A stretch of 64,000 nt of DNA from Arthrobacter bambusae (GCF_030812595.1 NZ_JAUSSZ010000005.1:62001-126000); one strand, 5' to 3'; positions 19,100 through 28,259 are shown, counted from the first letter of the stretch. Notes: a model not told the origin generated them from the letters alone. A program made the numbers and translations.

Positions 19100-20515
19100 C
19101 TACATGTGCACGTGCAAGCGTCGCGCCGCTTCCGAAATGGAACCGGTCAGCGAGGGGTACACGGTGAACGTGCTTGCGAGGTCGTCGACGTGCAGTTTCT
19201 GTTTCACCGCAACGGCAATCGGGAAGATGAGTTCGGAGGCGTTCGGTCCGACGACGACGCCGCCGATCACGGTGCCCGAACCCTTGCGCGCGATGATCTT
19301 GACGAAGCCGTCCTTGGAGTTGCGCATCTTGGCGCGGGCGTTGCTCAGCAGGGAGAGCATGACGACGTCGCCCTGGTACTTGCCGGATTCGAGGTCCGCC
19401 TCGGAGACGCCCACGGAGGCGATTTCCGGCGAAGTGAAGATGTTGGATGCGACTTGGTGGAGCTTGATCGGCATGACGGCATCGCCCAGGAAGTGCGCAA
19501 TGGCAATGCGGCCCTGCATGGCCGCGACCGAGGCGAGGGCCAGGGTTCCCGTGCAGTCGCCGGCGGCGTAGATGTTCGGCGCGGTGGTGCGCGAAACGCC
19601 GTCGACCTTGATGTGGCCGGACTCCGTGACGGCGACACCTGCCTCTTCCAGCCCGATTCCGGCGGTGTTGGGAATGGAACCCACGCACAAGAGGCAGTGG
19701 CTGCCCGTCACCACCGAACCGTCGCCCAGGGTGACCTGAACGCCGGCCTCGGTCCGTTCAACGGCCTCCGCGCGTGAACGGGACAGAACGCGCACACCGC
19801 GGCGCTTGAAGACACCCTCAAGGACCTGGGCCGCGTCCGAGTCCGAACCGGGCAGCACCTGGTCGCGGCTCGAAATCAGCGTGACGTTCGAGCCAAGGCC
19901 GTTGTAGGCTGACGCGAATTCGGCCCCCGTGACGCCGGAGCCGACGACGATCAGGTCTTCCGGAAGTTCCTCAAGGTTGTAGATCTGGGCCCAGTTCAGG
20001 ATGCGCTCACCGTCGGGCTTTGCCGTGGGCAGTTCCCGGGGGTGGGCGCCGACGGCGAGAAGAATAGCGTCGGCCGTAATCGTCTTGACGCCGTCCAAGG
20101 TGATGACCTCGATGGTGTGGTTGTCCAGGAGCTTTCCGGAACCCATCAGGATCTCCACGCCAAGGCGCTCCAGGCCCACCCGGATATCGTCCGACTGCTC
20201 CCGGGCGAGGTGGAGGAGGCGATCGTTGATGTGGCCCAGATCGGCGCGCATTCCCGGCGCCACATCGCTTCCGTCGACGGCGAACTTGACTCCCAGCTCC
20301 CCCGCCTCGCCGACGCGGGTCATCAGATCCGCCGTCGCGATCAGGGTTTTGGAAGGTACGACGTCGGTGAGGACGGCAGAGCCGCCGAGCCCGGCACGCT
20401 CGATGAGGGTCACCCGCGCTCCCAAGGACGCCGCGACCATTGCCGCTTCATATCCGCCTGGACCTCCGCCCAGGATCGCGATTCGTGGTGAGCTGAAGTC
20501 AGGATGCATGGTCAC
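19100..20515 (-). CDS. lpdA: NAD(P)H-quinone dehydrogenase / LpdA-like flavoprotein
   Basis: 471-residue member of the pyridine nucleotide-disulfide reductase family. FAD (RIAILGGGPGGYEAAMVAA) and NAD(P) (IVVGSGVTGAEFASAYNGLG) motifs and the dimerisation domain are intact. The CxxxxC redox pair is absent (GGSAVLTDVVPSK instead), so it cannot act as a true lipoamide dehydrogenase. This fits mycobacterial LpdA (Rv3303c type), which reduces quinones. GTG 20515 is used; ATG 20509 is also possible. It is divergent from the PNP gene, an order also known in mycobacteria. Confidence 0.85.
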   Translation of the reverse strand: MTMHPDFSSPRIAILGGGPGGYEAAMVAASLGARVTLIERAGLGGSAVLTDVVPSKTLIATADLMTRVGEAGELGVKFAVDGSDVAPGMRADLGHINDRLLHLAREQSDDIRVGLERLGVEILMGSGKLLDNHTIEVITLDGVKTITADAILLAVGAHPRELPTAKPDGERILNWAQIYNLEELPEDLIVVGSGVTGAEFASAYNGLGSNVTLISSRDQVLPGSDSDAAQVLEGVFKRRGVRVLSRSRAEAVERTEAGVQVTLGDGSVVTGSHCLLCVGSIPNTAGIGLEEAGVAVTESGHIKVDGVSRTTAPNIYAAGDCTGTLALASVAAMQGRIAIAHFLGDAVMPIKLHQVASNIFTSPEIASVGVSEADLESGKYQGDVVMLSLLSNARAKMRNSKDGFVKIIARKGSGTVIGGVVVGPNASELIFPIAVAVKQKLHVDDLASTFTVYPSLTGSISEAARRLHVHM

Positions 20516-20643
20516 AATGTTCCATTCTCACTTAATGCCGGCCGAGCTGCCACTAAGCCCCACCTGAGAACGCCCGAAGAGACCGTTTACCGCGAACCAT
20601 CGCGCCCTGTTCAACCGTGCGCGCGGCACTGTAGTTTGTACCA

Positions 20644-21462
20644 GTGAGTAACACAGAGCTGATGAACACAGACCCATTCGAGGCCGCCGAAGCTGCGGCC
20701 GACTACATCGCGGCGGAGACCGGCGTCGAATCCCACGACGTCGCGCTCGTACTCGGCTCAGGCTGGGGCGCGGCTGCGGATCTCATAGGCGAAACGACGG
20801 CGACCCTCACGGCGTCGGAAGTTCCGGGATTCCACGCCCCTGCCGTTGAGGGGCATGTGGGCACCATCCGCTCGGTCCTGACGAAGGAGGGCAAGCGCGC
20901 CCTCGTCCTGGGAGCGCGTACCCACTACTACGAAGGCAAAGGCGTTCGCGCAGTGGTCCACGGTGTGCGCACGGCTGCGGCGGCGGGATGCAAGACCCTG
21001 GTGGTGACCAACGGCTGCGGTGGCCTGAACGAAGCGTGGACTCCCGGCACTCCCGTGTTGATCAGCGACCACATCAACCTGACTGCGGCTTCTCCCCTTG
21101 AAGGAGCCACGTTCGTCGACCTCACGGACCTCTATTCCTCCCGCATCCGTGACCTGGCGCGCGAAGTGGATCCCACGCTCGACCAAGGCGTCTACGCCCA
21201 ATTCACCGGCCCGCACTACGAAACTCCGGCCGAGGTCCAGTACGCCAAGCGAATCGGCGCGGACTTGGTGGGCATGTCCACCGCTTTGGAGGCAATCGCA
21301 GGCCGGCACGCAGGCATGGAGGTCTTCGGCATCTCCCTGGTGACCAACCTGGCCGCGGGCATCAGCCCGGTACCCCTGAGCCACCAGGAAGTCATCGAGG
21401 CAGGCCAGACCGCGGGTGCACGCATCTCGCGCCTCCTGGCGGACATCATCGCGAAGCTTTGA
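20644..21462 (+). CDS. punA: Purine-nucleoside phosphorylase (trimeric type)
   Basis: 272-residue PNP that splits inosine and guanosine with phosphate into base and ribose 1-phosphate. The phosphate loop LVLGSGWG, the VEGHVGTI stretch, VTNGCGGLNEAWTPGTPVLI and GPHYETPAEV are class II PNP signatures. GTG 20644 follows TAGTTT (20632-20637) by six bases, so the mRNA is probably leaderless. Together with the phosphohexomutase (23232) and deoC (34312) it covers nucleoside salvage functions in this window. Confidence 0.92.
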   Translation: MSNTELMNTDPFEAAEAAADYIAAETGVESHDVALVLGSGWGAAADLIGETTATLTASEVPGFHAPAVEGHVGTIRSVLTKEGKRALVLGARTHYYEGKGVRAVVHGVRTAAAAGCKTLVVTNGCGGLNEAWTPGTPVLISDHINLTAASPLEGATFVDLTDLYSSRIRDLAREVDPTLDQGVYAQFTGPHYETPAEVQYAKRIGADLVGMSTALEAIAGRHAGMEVFGISLVTNLAAGISPVPLSHQEVIEAGQTAGARISRLLADIIAKL

Positions 21463-21468
21463 TCGAGC

Positions 21469-21494
21469 AGCCGGGGAGTCAAGGCTCCCCGGCT
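21469..21494 (+). terminator. Hairpin after the PNP gene
   Basis: A perfect 10-bp stem AGCCGGGGAG/CTCCCCGGCT has a 6-base loop, seven bases after the stop. The following T-tract is poor. Confidence 0.6.
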
Positions 21495-21568
21495 CTTCCG
21501 GAGTTCGTTGCACAGTAGAATTTCAGTGATTCTCCGCCACGACCCCGAACCGGAAAGGACCGTCGATC

Positions 21569-22168
21569 ATGACATCCGCGCCGTTCCGGTTCTTGCGCAC
21601 CAGCCTGATCGGTTCGATCATTCTGGGCTTGGCTGCGGGCGGCCACCTGGCCGGCGGCGGTAACCTGCCTGCACCCGCCATTCTGACGGCACTCTGTGCG
21701 CTGACAATCCTCCCCGTCGCAATCCTGACGCGCTACCGGCTTTCGGTGCCGGTCCTCGCGGGGCTGCTGGGGGCCGGGCAGCTTTGCCTTCACTGGGCGT
21801 TCTGCGCCCTGTCCGGGGCTTCCTCTGCGTCTCGCCTGCAGTCCGGGCATGCAGGACATGTCGTATTTGTGCCAGCCGCGGATACCCTAAGCGCCGCCTC
21901 AACCCACGTGGCGGCAAGCGACTGGCAAATGCTCGCGGCGCACACCGTTGCAACCTTGGGCACGGCGCTGGTGCTCGCACGGGGCGAACAAGCATTATGG
22001 GCGCTGGCGGCCTGGCTGCGCCCGTTGATCCAGCTCCCTGCTCCGACAGCGATCCAACCACTTCAGACGCCCGTCCCCTGCCCGATCCCCGATGTGCGTC
22101 CTCGAGGTCTGACCGGCCTTCGGCTTCCTTCCCGGCGTGGTCCGCCTGCCCTGGTGTCCGCCGCCTGA
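21569..22168 (+). CDS. Putative membrane protein next to YcnI
   Basis: 199 residues with four or five hydrophobic segments (e.g. LIGSIILGLAAGGHL, ILTALCALTILPVAIL, VPVLAGLLGAGQLCLHWAF, MLAAHTVATLGTALVLA) and a Pro-rich cytoplasmic tail. His residues sit in or near the membrane helices (LHWAF, SGHAGHVVF, AAHTVATLG), which would suit metal handling. I do not recognise a defined family; genes of this kind occur beside YcnI-type copper proteins, as here. ATG 21569 has GGAAAGGA upstream, and TAGAAT at 21516-21521 is a promoter candidate. Confidence 0.7.
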   Translation: MTSAPFRFLRTSLIGSIILGLAAGGHLAGGGNLPAPAILTALCALTILPVAILTRYRLSVPVLAGLLGAGQLCLHWAFCALSGASSASRLQSGHAGHVVFVPAADTLSAASTHVAASDWQMLAAHTVATLGTALVLARGEQALWALAAWLRPLIQLPAPTAIQPLQTPVPCPIPDVRPRGLTGLRLPSRRGPPALVSAA

Positions 22169-22285
22169 AACCCTCCCCTTTCACAGACGGGCAGGCATAG
22201 GCGGCGATTCGCTGCATTCACCGGTCCGGAGCTACGTCCGTCCCGGTCCCCTCCCGCTTTTCCTTTGTGAAAGGGCACCATTGCC

Positions 22286-23014
22286 ATGAAGACCTCCCAC
22301 CGCCGTACCCTCAAAACCGCCTGCGCCGCCGCAATGGCTGCCGGGCTGCTTGCCTTCGGCGTCTCGGCCGCCTCGGCACACGTCAACGTAGACCCCGACG
22401 ACCCGGCAGCGGGCGGCTACACCCATCTGACGTTCAACGTCCCCAACGAGTCCGCGACGGCCAAGACCAACAAGCTCGAAGTCTCACTCCCCACCGACAC
22501 TCCCTTCAACGCGGTATCCGTGAAACCGGTCGAGGGCTGGACGGCCGAGCTTGTCACCACCACGCTGCCCAAACCCATCACGGTCGCAGGGGCAACCGTG
22601 ACCAAGGCGATCACTTCGGTCGTCTGGACCGCGGACGCCGCCCACCAGATCGGGCAGAACGAATACCAGGCGTTCTCGATCTCCGTGGGTGCCCTGCCCG
22701 ACGCCGGCACCACCATCACCTTGCCCGCAACCCAGAGCTACACCGACGGCACAGTGGTGAAGTGGGACGAGAAGACCGTTGAAGGCCAGCCGGAACCGGA
22801 ACACCCGGCTCCCTCGTTCGTGACTACGGCCAGTGACACAGCCGCATCCTCCACGTCCTCCCCGTCCGCGACCCCGGGTCCGTCGGCTGCGGCATCGACG
22901 GCATCCAGCGACGCAGGATCCACGGCGGGCTGGTTCGGACTCGCTGCCGGTTTGATCGGCTTGGCCGCGGGCGTCACAGCCCTTGCGCGGACCCGGCCCA
23001 CGAAGAGCAAATAG
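22286..23014 (+). CDS. ycnI: YcnI family (DUF1775) copper-binding exported protein
   Basis: 242 residues. A signal peptide ends at SAASA before HVNVDPDD, so the mature protein starts with His, the copper ligand of the YcnI domain. The domain (residues ~31-165, with SVKPVEGWTAEL and TSVVWTA) is followed by a Ser/Pro/Ala linker and one C-terminal membrane helix (AGWFGLAAGLIGLAAGVTAL) with a basic end, which anchors it to the outer face of the membrane. It probably binds copper for delivery or detoxification. It is linked to the membrane protein gene 117 bases upstream. Confidence 0.9.
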   Translation: MKTSHRRTLKTACAAAMAAGLLAFGVSAASAHVNVDPDDPAAGGYTHLTFNVPNESATAKTNKLEVSLPTDTPFNAVSVKPVEGWTAELVTTTLPKPITVAGATVTKAITSVVWTADAAHQIGQNEYQAFSISVGALPDAGTTITLPATQSYTDGTVVKWDEKTVEGQPEPEHPAPSFVTTASDTAASSTSSPSATPGPSAAASTASSDAGSTAGWFGLAAGLIGLAAGVTALARTRPTKSK

Positions 23015-23027
23015 CGAACCCGCCGTC

Positions 23028-23119
23028 GGATTCTGCTCAATCATTTCGTCCATCGCAGCCTGCGGCCGCCAGATTCCGGACTCCCGCAGTTTGTCCATTC
23101 GAATGATTGAGCAAAATCC
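23028..23119. repeat. Imperfect 20-bp inverted repeat
   Basis: GGATTCTGCTCAATCATTTC (23028-23047, then G) matches the reverse complement of 23100-23119 with one mismatch and one inserted T. A 51-base spacer lies between. The function is unknown; it could be a miniature element or a transcript-end structure. Confidence 0.6.
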
Positions 23120-23126
23120 TACGCGT

Positions 23127-23165
23127 GGCCACTCCGGCAGCACCCCTGACGCTGCCGGAGTGGCC
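23127..23165. terminator. Strong hairpin upstream of the phosphohexomutase gene
   Basis: A perfect 15-bp stem (23127-23141 with 23151-23165) has a 9-base loop, 112 bases after ycnI. There is no T-tract. It is a likely end signal for the copper genes. Confidence 0.65.
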
Positions 23166-23231
23166 GTACTGTGACTCTTGCCATAGCCATCGACCTCGGC
23201 ATTCATTGTCTTTGACGATAGCTTTGTCACT

Positions 23232-24980
23232 ATGACATCGAGCGATGCCGCATTTGAAAAGCTGATATCCGACGCCGCCGAGTGGGCTGCCCAGGACCCG
23301 GACCCGGTCACTGCTGCAGCCCTGTCCGAACTGATCGAACTCGCCTCCAACGGCGTTGCCGCAGCCCGTCAACAGCTTGAAGACAGCTTCAGTGGAACGC
23401 TGCAGTTCGGTACCGCGGGACTTCGAGCGGCCCTCGGCCCCGGTCCCAACAGGATGAACCGCGTCGTGGTGCGGCGGGCAGCCGCAGGCTTGGCGGCCTT
23501 CCTCAAGGACGCCGTTGAGGCGGCTGCCGCCGGAAGGCGGCCGCGCGCCGTCGTCGGCTATGACGCGAGGCACAACTCAGACGTCTTCGCACGCGAGTCC
23601 GCTGCCATCTTTACGGCCGCGGGGATCGAAACGTTCCTGATGCCTTCTGCGCTTCCCACCCCGCTGCTCGCTTATGCGGTCCGTTCCCTCGATTGCGACG
23701 GCGGCGTCATGGTCACAGCGAGCCACAACCCGCCGCAGGACAACGGATACAAGGTGTACCTGGGCGGCCGGGCCGTCGAGGAAAGCGGCCAAGGATCCCA
23801 GATCGTGGCGCCCTACGATTCGCAGATCGCCGCGAGCATCGAAGCCGTGGGCCCCTTGGATTCCATTGAACTAGCCGAATCCGGCTGGACCGAGCTGCCC
23901 TCTTCCATCACCGACGAGTATGAAGCTGCGATGGCCGGGCTGGCCGACGTCGGGAACTTCCCGGCCCGGGAGCTGAAGATCGTCTTGACCCCCATGCACG
24001 GCGTGGGTGGCGAGACTGCGGTGTCGGTACTCAATGCGGCGGGCTTCACGGACGTCTCCCTCGTGGAAGAGCAAGCCGCACCGGATCCGGACTTTCCCAC
24101 GGTCAGCTTCCCGAACCCGGAGGAGCCCGGGGCCCTGGATCTGGCTTTGGCGGCAGCGGCGCGCTTGGACGCGGACCTCGTGCTGGCCAACGACCCCGAC
24201 GCCGATCGCGCGGCGGTTGCGGCGAAGGACCCGGACACGGGTGCTTGGCGGATGTTGCGCGGCGACGAAGTAGGCGCCCTGCTGGGCGCACACGTCGTGG
24301 CCAGGCACGCCGTCGACGCCCGGCTTAGCGACGCGAACCGGGGCGTTTTTGCCAATTCGATCGTCTCGTCACGCTTGCTCGCGCGGATCGCGACGGCGGC
24401 TGGATTTTCCCATGAGGAAACCTTGACGGGATTCAAGTGGATTTCCCGCGTGCCGGGACTCGTGTACGGCTACGAGGAAGCCTTGGGTTACTGCGTCGCG
24501 CCCGAACTCGTCCGGGATAAGGATGGCATTTCCGCCTCCTTGCTCATCGCCGAACTAGCGGCGGCGGCCAAGGCCGAAGGAAAAACGATCTTCGACACCT
24601 TGGACGAGATCTACCTGGTGCACGGACTACATGCGAGCGACCAGCTCAGCATCCGGGTGGCGGACCTTGGTTTGCTGGACGCCATGATGAACCGCCTTCG
24701 GGCCGATCCGCCGGAGTCCTTTGGCGGTTCCGCCATCGAGACATTCGTGGACTTGGCCGAGGGAAGCGAACAACTGCCCCCAACGGATGGCCTCCTCTAC
24801 CTGACCAAGGACCTGAGCCGCGTCATCATCCGGCCTAGCGGCACCGAGCCGAAGCTCAAGTGCTACCTGGAGGTCATCAAGTCGGTCGGTTCCGCGGCGG
24901 AACTCGCAGAAACCCGACACGATGCTCGGAGCACTTTGGACCAGATCCTCGCCGATGTCCGCGAAGCGCTGGGACTCTGA
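23232..24980 (+). CDS. Phosphohexomutase (phosphomannomutase/phosphoglucomutase)
   Basis: 582-residue alpha-D-phosphohexomutase. The catalytic phosphoserine loop VMVTASHNPPQDNGYK, the Mg-binding loop LANDPDADRAAV, the sugar-binding loop GYEEALGYC and the phosphate-binding loop RPSGTEPKLKCYLE are all present and in order. It interconverts hexose (or pentose) 1- and 6(5)-phosphates. The order PNP then phosphohexomutase is as in mycobacteria (pmmB), so a role in ribose 1-phosphate metabolism is possible. ATG 23232; TAGCTT lies seven bases upstream. It ends two bases before the convergent nirD stop. Confidence 0.9.
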   Translation: MTSSDAAFEKLISDAAEWAAQDPDPVTAAALSELIELASNGVAAARQQLEDSFSGTLQFGTAGLRAALGPGPNRMNRVVVRRAAAGLAAFLKDAVEAAAAGRRPRAVVGYDARHNSDVFARESAAIFTAAGIETFLMPSALPTPLLAYAVRSLDCDGGVMVTASHNPPQDNGYKVYLGGRAVEESGQGSQIVAPYDSQIAASIEAVGPLDSIELAESGWTELPSSITDEYEAAMAGLADVGNFPARELKIVLTPMHGVGGETAVSVLNAAGFTDVSLVEEQAAPDPDFPTVSFPNPEEPGALDLALAAAARLDADLVLANDPDADRAAVAAKDPDTGAWRMLRGDEVGALLGAHVVARHAVDARLSDANRGVFANSIVSSRLLARIATAAGFSHEETLTGFKWISRVPGLVYGYEEALGYCVAPELVRDKDGISASLLIAELAAAAKAEGKTIFDTLDEIYLVHGLHASDQLSIRVADLGLLDAMMNRLRADPPESFGGSAIETFVDLAEGSEQLPPTDGLLYLTKDLSRVIIRPSGTEPKLKCYLEVIKSVGSAAELAETRHDARSTLDQILADVREALGL

Positions 24981-24981
24981 G

Positions 24982-25353
24982 CTAAACCTCAACTTCGATG
25001 AAGCCGTCAACCATGCGGGTCCTGAAGGCCGGAAGCCGAAGCCCGGGGTTGGAATAGCACTCACCGGTCTGCAGGTCGTAGACCTCTTTGTGCAACGGCG
25101 AAGCGATGGTGGGGCGTGATCCGCGGGAACCGGTGATGCCGCGGGCCATGACGTTGGCCAACGTTGCCGGGTCCTGTTGGGCCACTGCGTAGACATTTTC
25201 GGCGTCGACGCGGAAAAGCGCCACCTGCACACCCTCGATCAAGGCTGCCTCGCCCCAAGCCGGCTCCAGCTCGTCCAGCGGGCATACGCGGTGCCAGCCG
25301 GACGCCGTCGACTCGCGCACACGTTGTTCTTTCCGCTCCAGAATGACAGTCAT
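24982..25353 (-). CDS. nirD: Nitrite reductase small subunit NirD
   Basis: 123-residue NirD with a Rieske-type fold that partners NirB in NADH-dependent nitrite reduction to ammonium. WHRVCPLDELEPAWGEAALI at the N terminus and SPLHKEVYDLQTGEC near the C terminus are characteristic; the cysteines that bind 2Fe-2S in true Rieske proteins are missing, as usual for NirD. ATG 25353 has GAGAGGGG upstream. Unusually it is transcribed away from nirB, from its own promoter (25436-25489). Confidence 0.9.
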   Translation of the reverse strand: MTVILERKEQRVRESTASGWHRVCPLDELEPAWGEAALIEGVQVALFRVDAENVYAVAQQDPATLANVMARGITGSRGSRPTIASPLHKEVYDLQTGECYSNPGLRLPAFRTRMVDGFIEVEV

Positions 25354-25435
25354 GTCAACCCCTCTCAGTATGCCTGCGGCCGGACGGGTGCTGTCCGTTC
25401 CGTCCAGGCGCTGGCCGCCAAGCAGCCATACCCTC

Positions 25436-25489
25436 AACGTAGGCGGGGAGTGTTTCACCGGAACGCTGTCAATGTGTCCGGGGAGTAAA
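25436..25489 (-). promoter_or_regulatory. nirD promoter with GlnR-like half-sites
   Basis: On the minus strand TTTAC (25489-25485), GACAC (25478), AGCGT (25467, poor) and GAAAC (25456-25452) follow an 11-bp period. GAAAC ends 10 bp before TACGTT (25441-25436), the -10 candidate. Confidence 0.6.
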
Positions 25490-25518
25490 AGAGACCTCAC
25501 TCGTCCCGACATCCAACC

Positions 25519-25583
25519 GTGACCCAGAAGTTAAGACCACGAAACAAAAGGGAAACTGAGGAGAAACTGCCCGTCCGTAGCCT
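25519..25583 (+). promoter_or_regulatory. nirB promoter with five GlnR-like half-sites
   Basis: GTGAC (25519), GTTAA (25530), GAAAC (25541), GAAAC (25552) and GAAAC (25563) repeat at exactly 11 bp. The last ends 10 bp before TAGCCT (25578-25583). This is the densest array in the window. Confidence 0.75.
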
Positions 25584-25633
25584 GAAGTGACAAGTTGCGG
25601 AGTACGTTCTGCGGCGTATGCGAAAGGCCACCA

Positions 25634-28249
25634 GTGACCGGACACACTTCCACCCCAGAAAACCAGCGCCGTATTGTTGTTGCCGGCGGAGGCCCTGCGG
25701 CCCACCGTTTTGCCGATGCCATGCATACCCGCGGCCTTGAGGGCTGGCACGTCACGGTCCTGGCAGAGGAAGATCACGTTCCGTATGACCGGGTCACCCT
25801 GAGCAAGGCGCTGACCGATGTGGACTGCAACCTCACCTTGGGCGACATGTCCATGTGGGAGCACGATGCGCTGGACCTGCGCACAGGCGAGCGCGTGGTC
25901 AAGATCAACCCCGGGGCCAAGTCCGTGGAAACCGCGGCCGGCAACAGCTACTTCTACGACCACCTGGTGGTGGCGACCGGCTCTGACGCGGCGCAGCTAC
26001 CCTTCCCCGGCGGCGAACTCGCCCATGTCTACCGCACGCTCGACGACGTCTGGGCCATCAACAAAGCCATCGCCCAGCTCACCGAAAAGCTCGGCCGGAC
26101 CGTCAAAACCGTGACCATCGGTGGCGGCCTCCTCGGCTTGGAAGCAGCGGCCGGCACCATGGAGCTGGGCGCGCAGGCCACCGTCATCAATGGTTCACGC
26201 TGGCTCATGAATGCCCAACTGGATGAAGGCGCGGGCCAGGCACTGGGCCGGCTCGTCACGGCCAAGGGACTCGAGGTTCTTACCGGAACCTACCCCGCCG
26301 AAGTTTTGTCCGACGACGACGGCCAGGTCACCGGTGTCCTCATGAAGGACGGCCGCATCATCCCCGCTGACATGGTCATAGCCTCCATCGGCATCCGGCC
26401 CCGCGATGAGCTGTTCCGTGCCGGCGAAGGAGGAGAGCCGCTGTTCCAACTGGGCAAGAAGGGTGGCGTAGTCATCAACGACCACTGCGCCACCGCGGTC
26501 CCGGGCATTTGGGCCATCGGTGAGGTGGCGAACTTCGAGGGCATGTGCCTGGGGCTGGTGGCGCCGGCGAACACGATGGCCGAGATCGTGGCCGACCGCC
26601 TGCACGGCGGGCAAGCGACATTCCCCGGCTTCGACACGGCCACCAAGCTCAAGCTCTCCGGCGTGGACGTGGCCAGCTTCGGCGACGCGTTCGCCACAAC
26701 TGAGCACTCCCTGGAAATCGTCTACGCCGACCCGGCCCGCGGCGTCTACCAGAAAATCGTCACCACCGATGACGCCAAGACCCTCCTGGGCGGCATCTTC
26801 GTTGGCGACGCCACCCCGTACATGAGCCTGCGCCCGCTACTGGGCCGGGAGCTGCCCGCCGAACCCGGCGCCTACCTCACCGCCGCCGGCGGCGGGGAAG
26901 CCCCCGAAACCGAACTGCCCGACGACGCGATCCTGTGCTCCTGCAACAACGTGGCCGCCGGGTCCATCCGCGACGCGATCAAAGGCTGCGGCACCTGCGA
27001 AGGCAACGCGCCCGTCCAGGAACTCGGCGAACTGAAGGCCTGTTCCCGGGCCGGAACCCAGTGCGGATCCTGCGTGCCGATGCTCAAGAAGCTCCTCGAA
27101 GGCGAACTGAAGAAGTCCGGCATCGAGGTCTCCAAGGCACTGTGCGAACACTTCGAGCTCTCCCGCCAGGAACTCTTCGACGCGATCCGCGTCCTGGAAC
27201 TGACCTCATTCGAAGACATCCTGGCCAAATACGGCAAGGGCGCCGGCTGCGACATCTGCAAGCCGGTCATCGCCTCGATCCTCGCTTCCCAGAACAGCGA
27301 ATACGTCCTCGGCGCCGGCCGCGGCACCCTGCAGGACACGAACGACCGCGCCTTGGCCAACATGCAGAAGGACGGCACCTACTCTGTGGTCCCCCGGATC
27401 GCCGGCGGTGAGATCACCCCGAAGGGTTTGGGGGTGATCGCCGCGGTTGCAGAGAAGTATGGGCTGTACACGAAGATCACCGGCGGGCAGCGCATCGACA
27501 TGTTCGGTGCCCGCCTCGAGCAGCTCCCGGACATCTGGAAGGAACTCGTCGACGCCGGCTTCGAGTCAGGCCAGGCCTACGGCAAGAGCCTGCGCACCGT
27601 GAAGAGCTGCGTGGGCTCCACCTGGTGCCGCTACGGCGTCCAGGACTCGGTGGCCATGGCCATCAACCTGGAGCTGCGCTACCGCGGCCTGCGCAGCCCG
27701 CACAAACTCAAAATGGGCGTCTCCGGCTGTGCCCGCGAATGCGCCGAGGCGCGCGGCAAGGACGTTGGCGTCATCGCCACCGACAAAGGCTGGAACCTCT
27801 ACGTCGGCGGCAACGGCGGCTTCCTGCCCGCCCATGCCCAGCTCCTCGCCCAGGACCTGGACGATGACACCCTGATCAAATACATCGACCGGTACCTCAT
27901 GTACTACATCCGCACGGCCGACCGGCTCCAACGCACCGCACGCTGGCAGGAAGAACTCGACGGCGGCCTCCAACACGTCCAGGACGTCGTGGTGAACGAC
28001 TCCCTCGGCATCGCCAACGAACTCGAGTCCGCCATGGCCCGCCACATCGACACCTACCAGGACGAATGGGCCGAGACCCTCAAAGACCCCGAACGCCTGC
28101 GCCGCTTCCGTTCCTTCGTCAACGCCCCCGAGCAACAAGACGACGCCATCACCTTCGTCCCCGAACGCGGGCAGATCCGCCCCGCCACCAACGAAGAAAA
28201 GGGCCGTGTGCTCATCGCCAGCACGATCCCTGTTCGCAGCCAGGACTAA
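25634..28249 (+). CDS. nirB: Nitrite reductase (NADH) large subunit NirB
   Basis: 871-residue cytoplasmic siroheme nitrite reductase. Order of domains: FAD (RIVVAGGGPAAHRFADAM), NAD (TIGGGLLGLEAAAGTMELGA, residue ~160), BFD 2Fe-2S region (CSCNNVAAGS...GTQCGSC), a second BFD-like cysteine cluster (GKGAGCDICKPVI), then the nitrite/sulfite reductase domain with siroheme/4Fe-4S cysteines CVGSTWC and CARECAE. GTG 25634 is chosen because GAAAGG lies six bases upstream; a longer reading frame begins at 25595. It leads an operon with cobA and the nnaR-like gene. Confidence 0.95.
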   Translation: MTGHTSTPENQRRIVVAGGGPAAHRFADAMHTRGLEGWHVTVLAEEDHVPYDRVTLSKALTDVDCNLTLGDMSMWEHDALDLRTGERVVKINPGAKSVETAAGNSYFYDHLVVATGSDAAQLPFPGGELAHVYRTLDDVWAINKAIAQLTEKLGRTVKTVTIGGGLLGLEAAAGTMELGAQATVINGSRWLMNAQLDEGAGQALGRLVTAKGLEVLTGTYPAEVLSDDDGQVTGVLMKDGRIIPADMVIASIGIRPRDELFRAGEGGEPLFQLGKKGGVVINDHCATAVPGIWAIGEVANFEGMCLGLVAPANTMAEIVADRLHGGQATFPGFDTATKLKLSGVDVASFGDAFATTEHSLEIVYADPARGVYQKIVTTDDAKTLLGGIFVGDATPYMSLRPLLGRELPAEPGAYLTAAGGGEAPETELPDDAILCSCNNVAAGSIRDAIKGCGTCEGNAPVQELGELKACSRAGTQCGSCVPMLKKLLEGELKKSGIEVSKALCEHFELSRQELFDAIRVLELTSFEDILAKYGKGAGCDICKPVIASILASQNSEYVLGAGRGTLQDTNDRALANMQKDGTYSVVPRIAGGEITPKGLGVIAAVAEKYGLYTKITGGQRIDMFGARLEQLPDIWKELVDAGFESGQAYGKSLRTVKSCVGSTWCRYGVQDSVAMAINLELRYRGLRSPHKLKMGVSGCARECAEARGKDVGVIATDKGWNLYVGGNGGFLPAHAQLLAQDLDDDTLIKYIDRYLMYYIRTADRLQRTARWQEELDGGLQHVQDVVVNDSLGIANELESAMARHIDTYQDEWAETLKDPERLRRFRSFVNAPEQQDDAITFVPERGQIRPATNEEKGRVLIASTIPVRSQD

Positions 28250-28259
28250 GGAGCAACCC

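Noticed and set aside
19100..20515. True dihydrolipoamide dehydrogenase
   Set aside because: Both redox cysteines are missing, so the quinone-reductase type LpdA is the better call.
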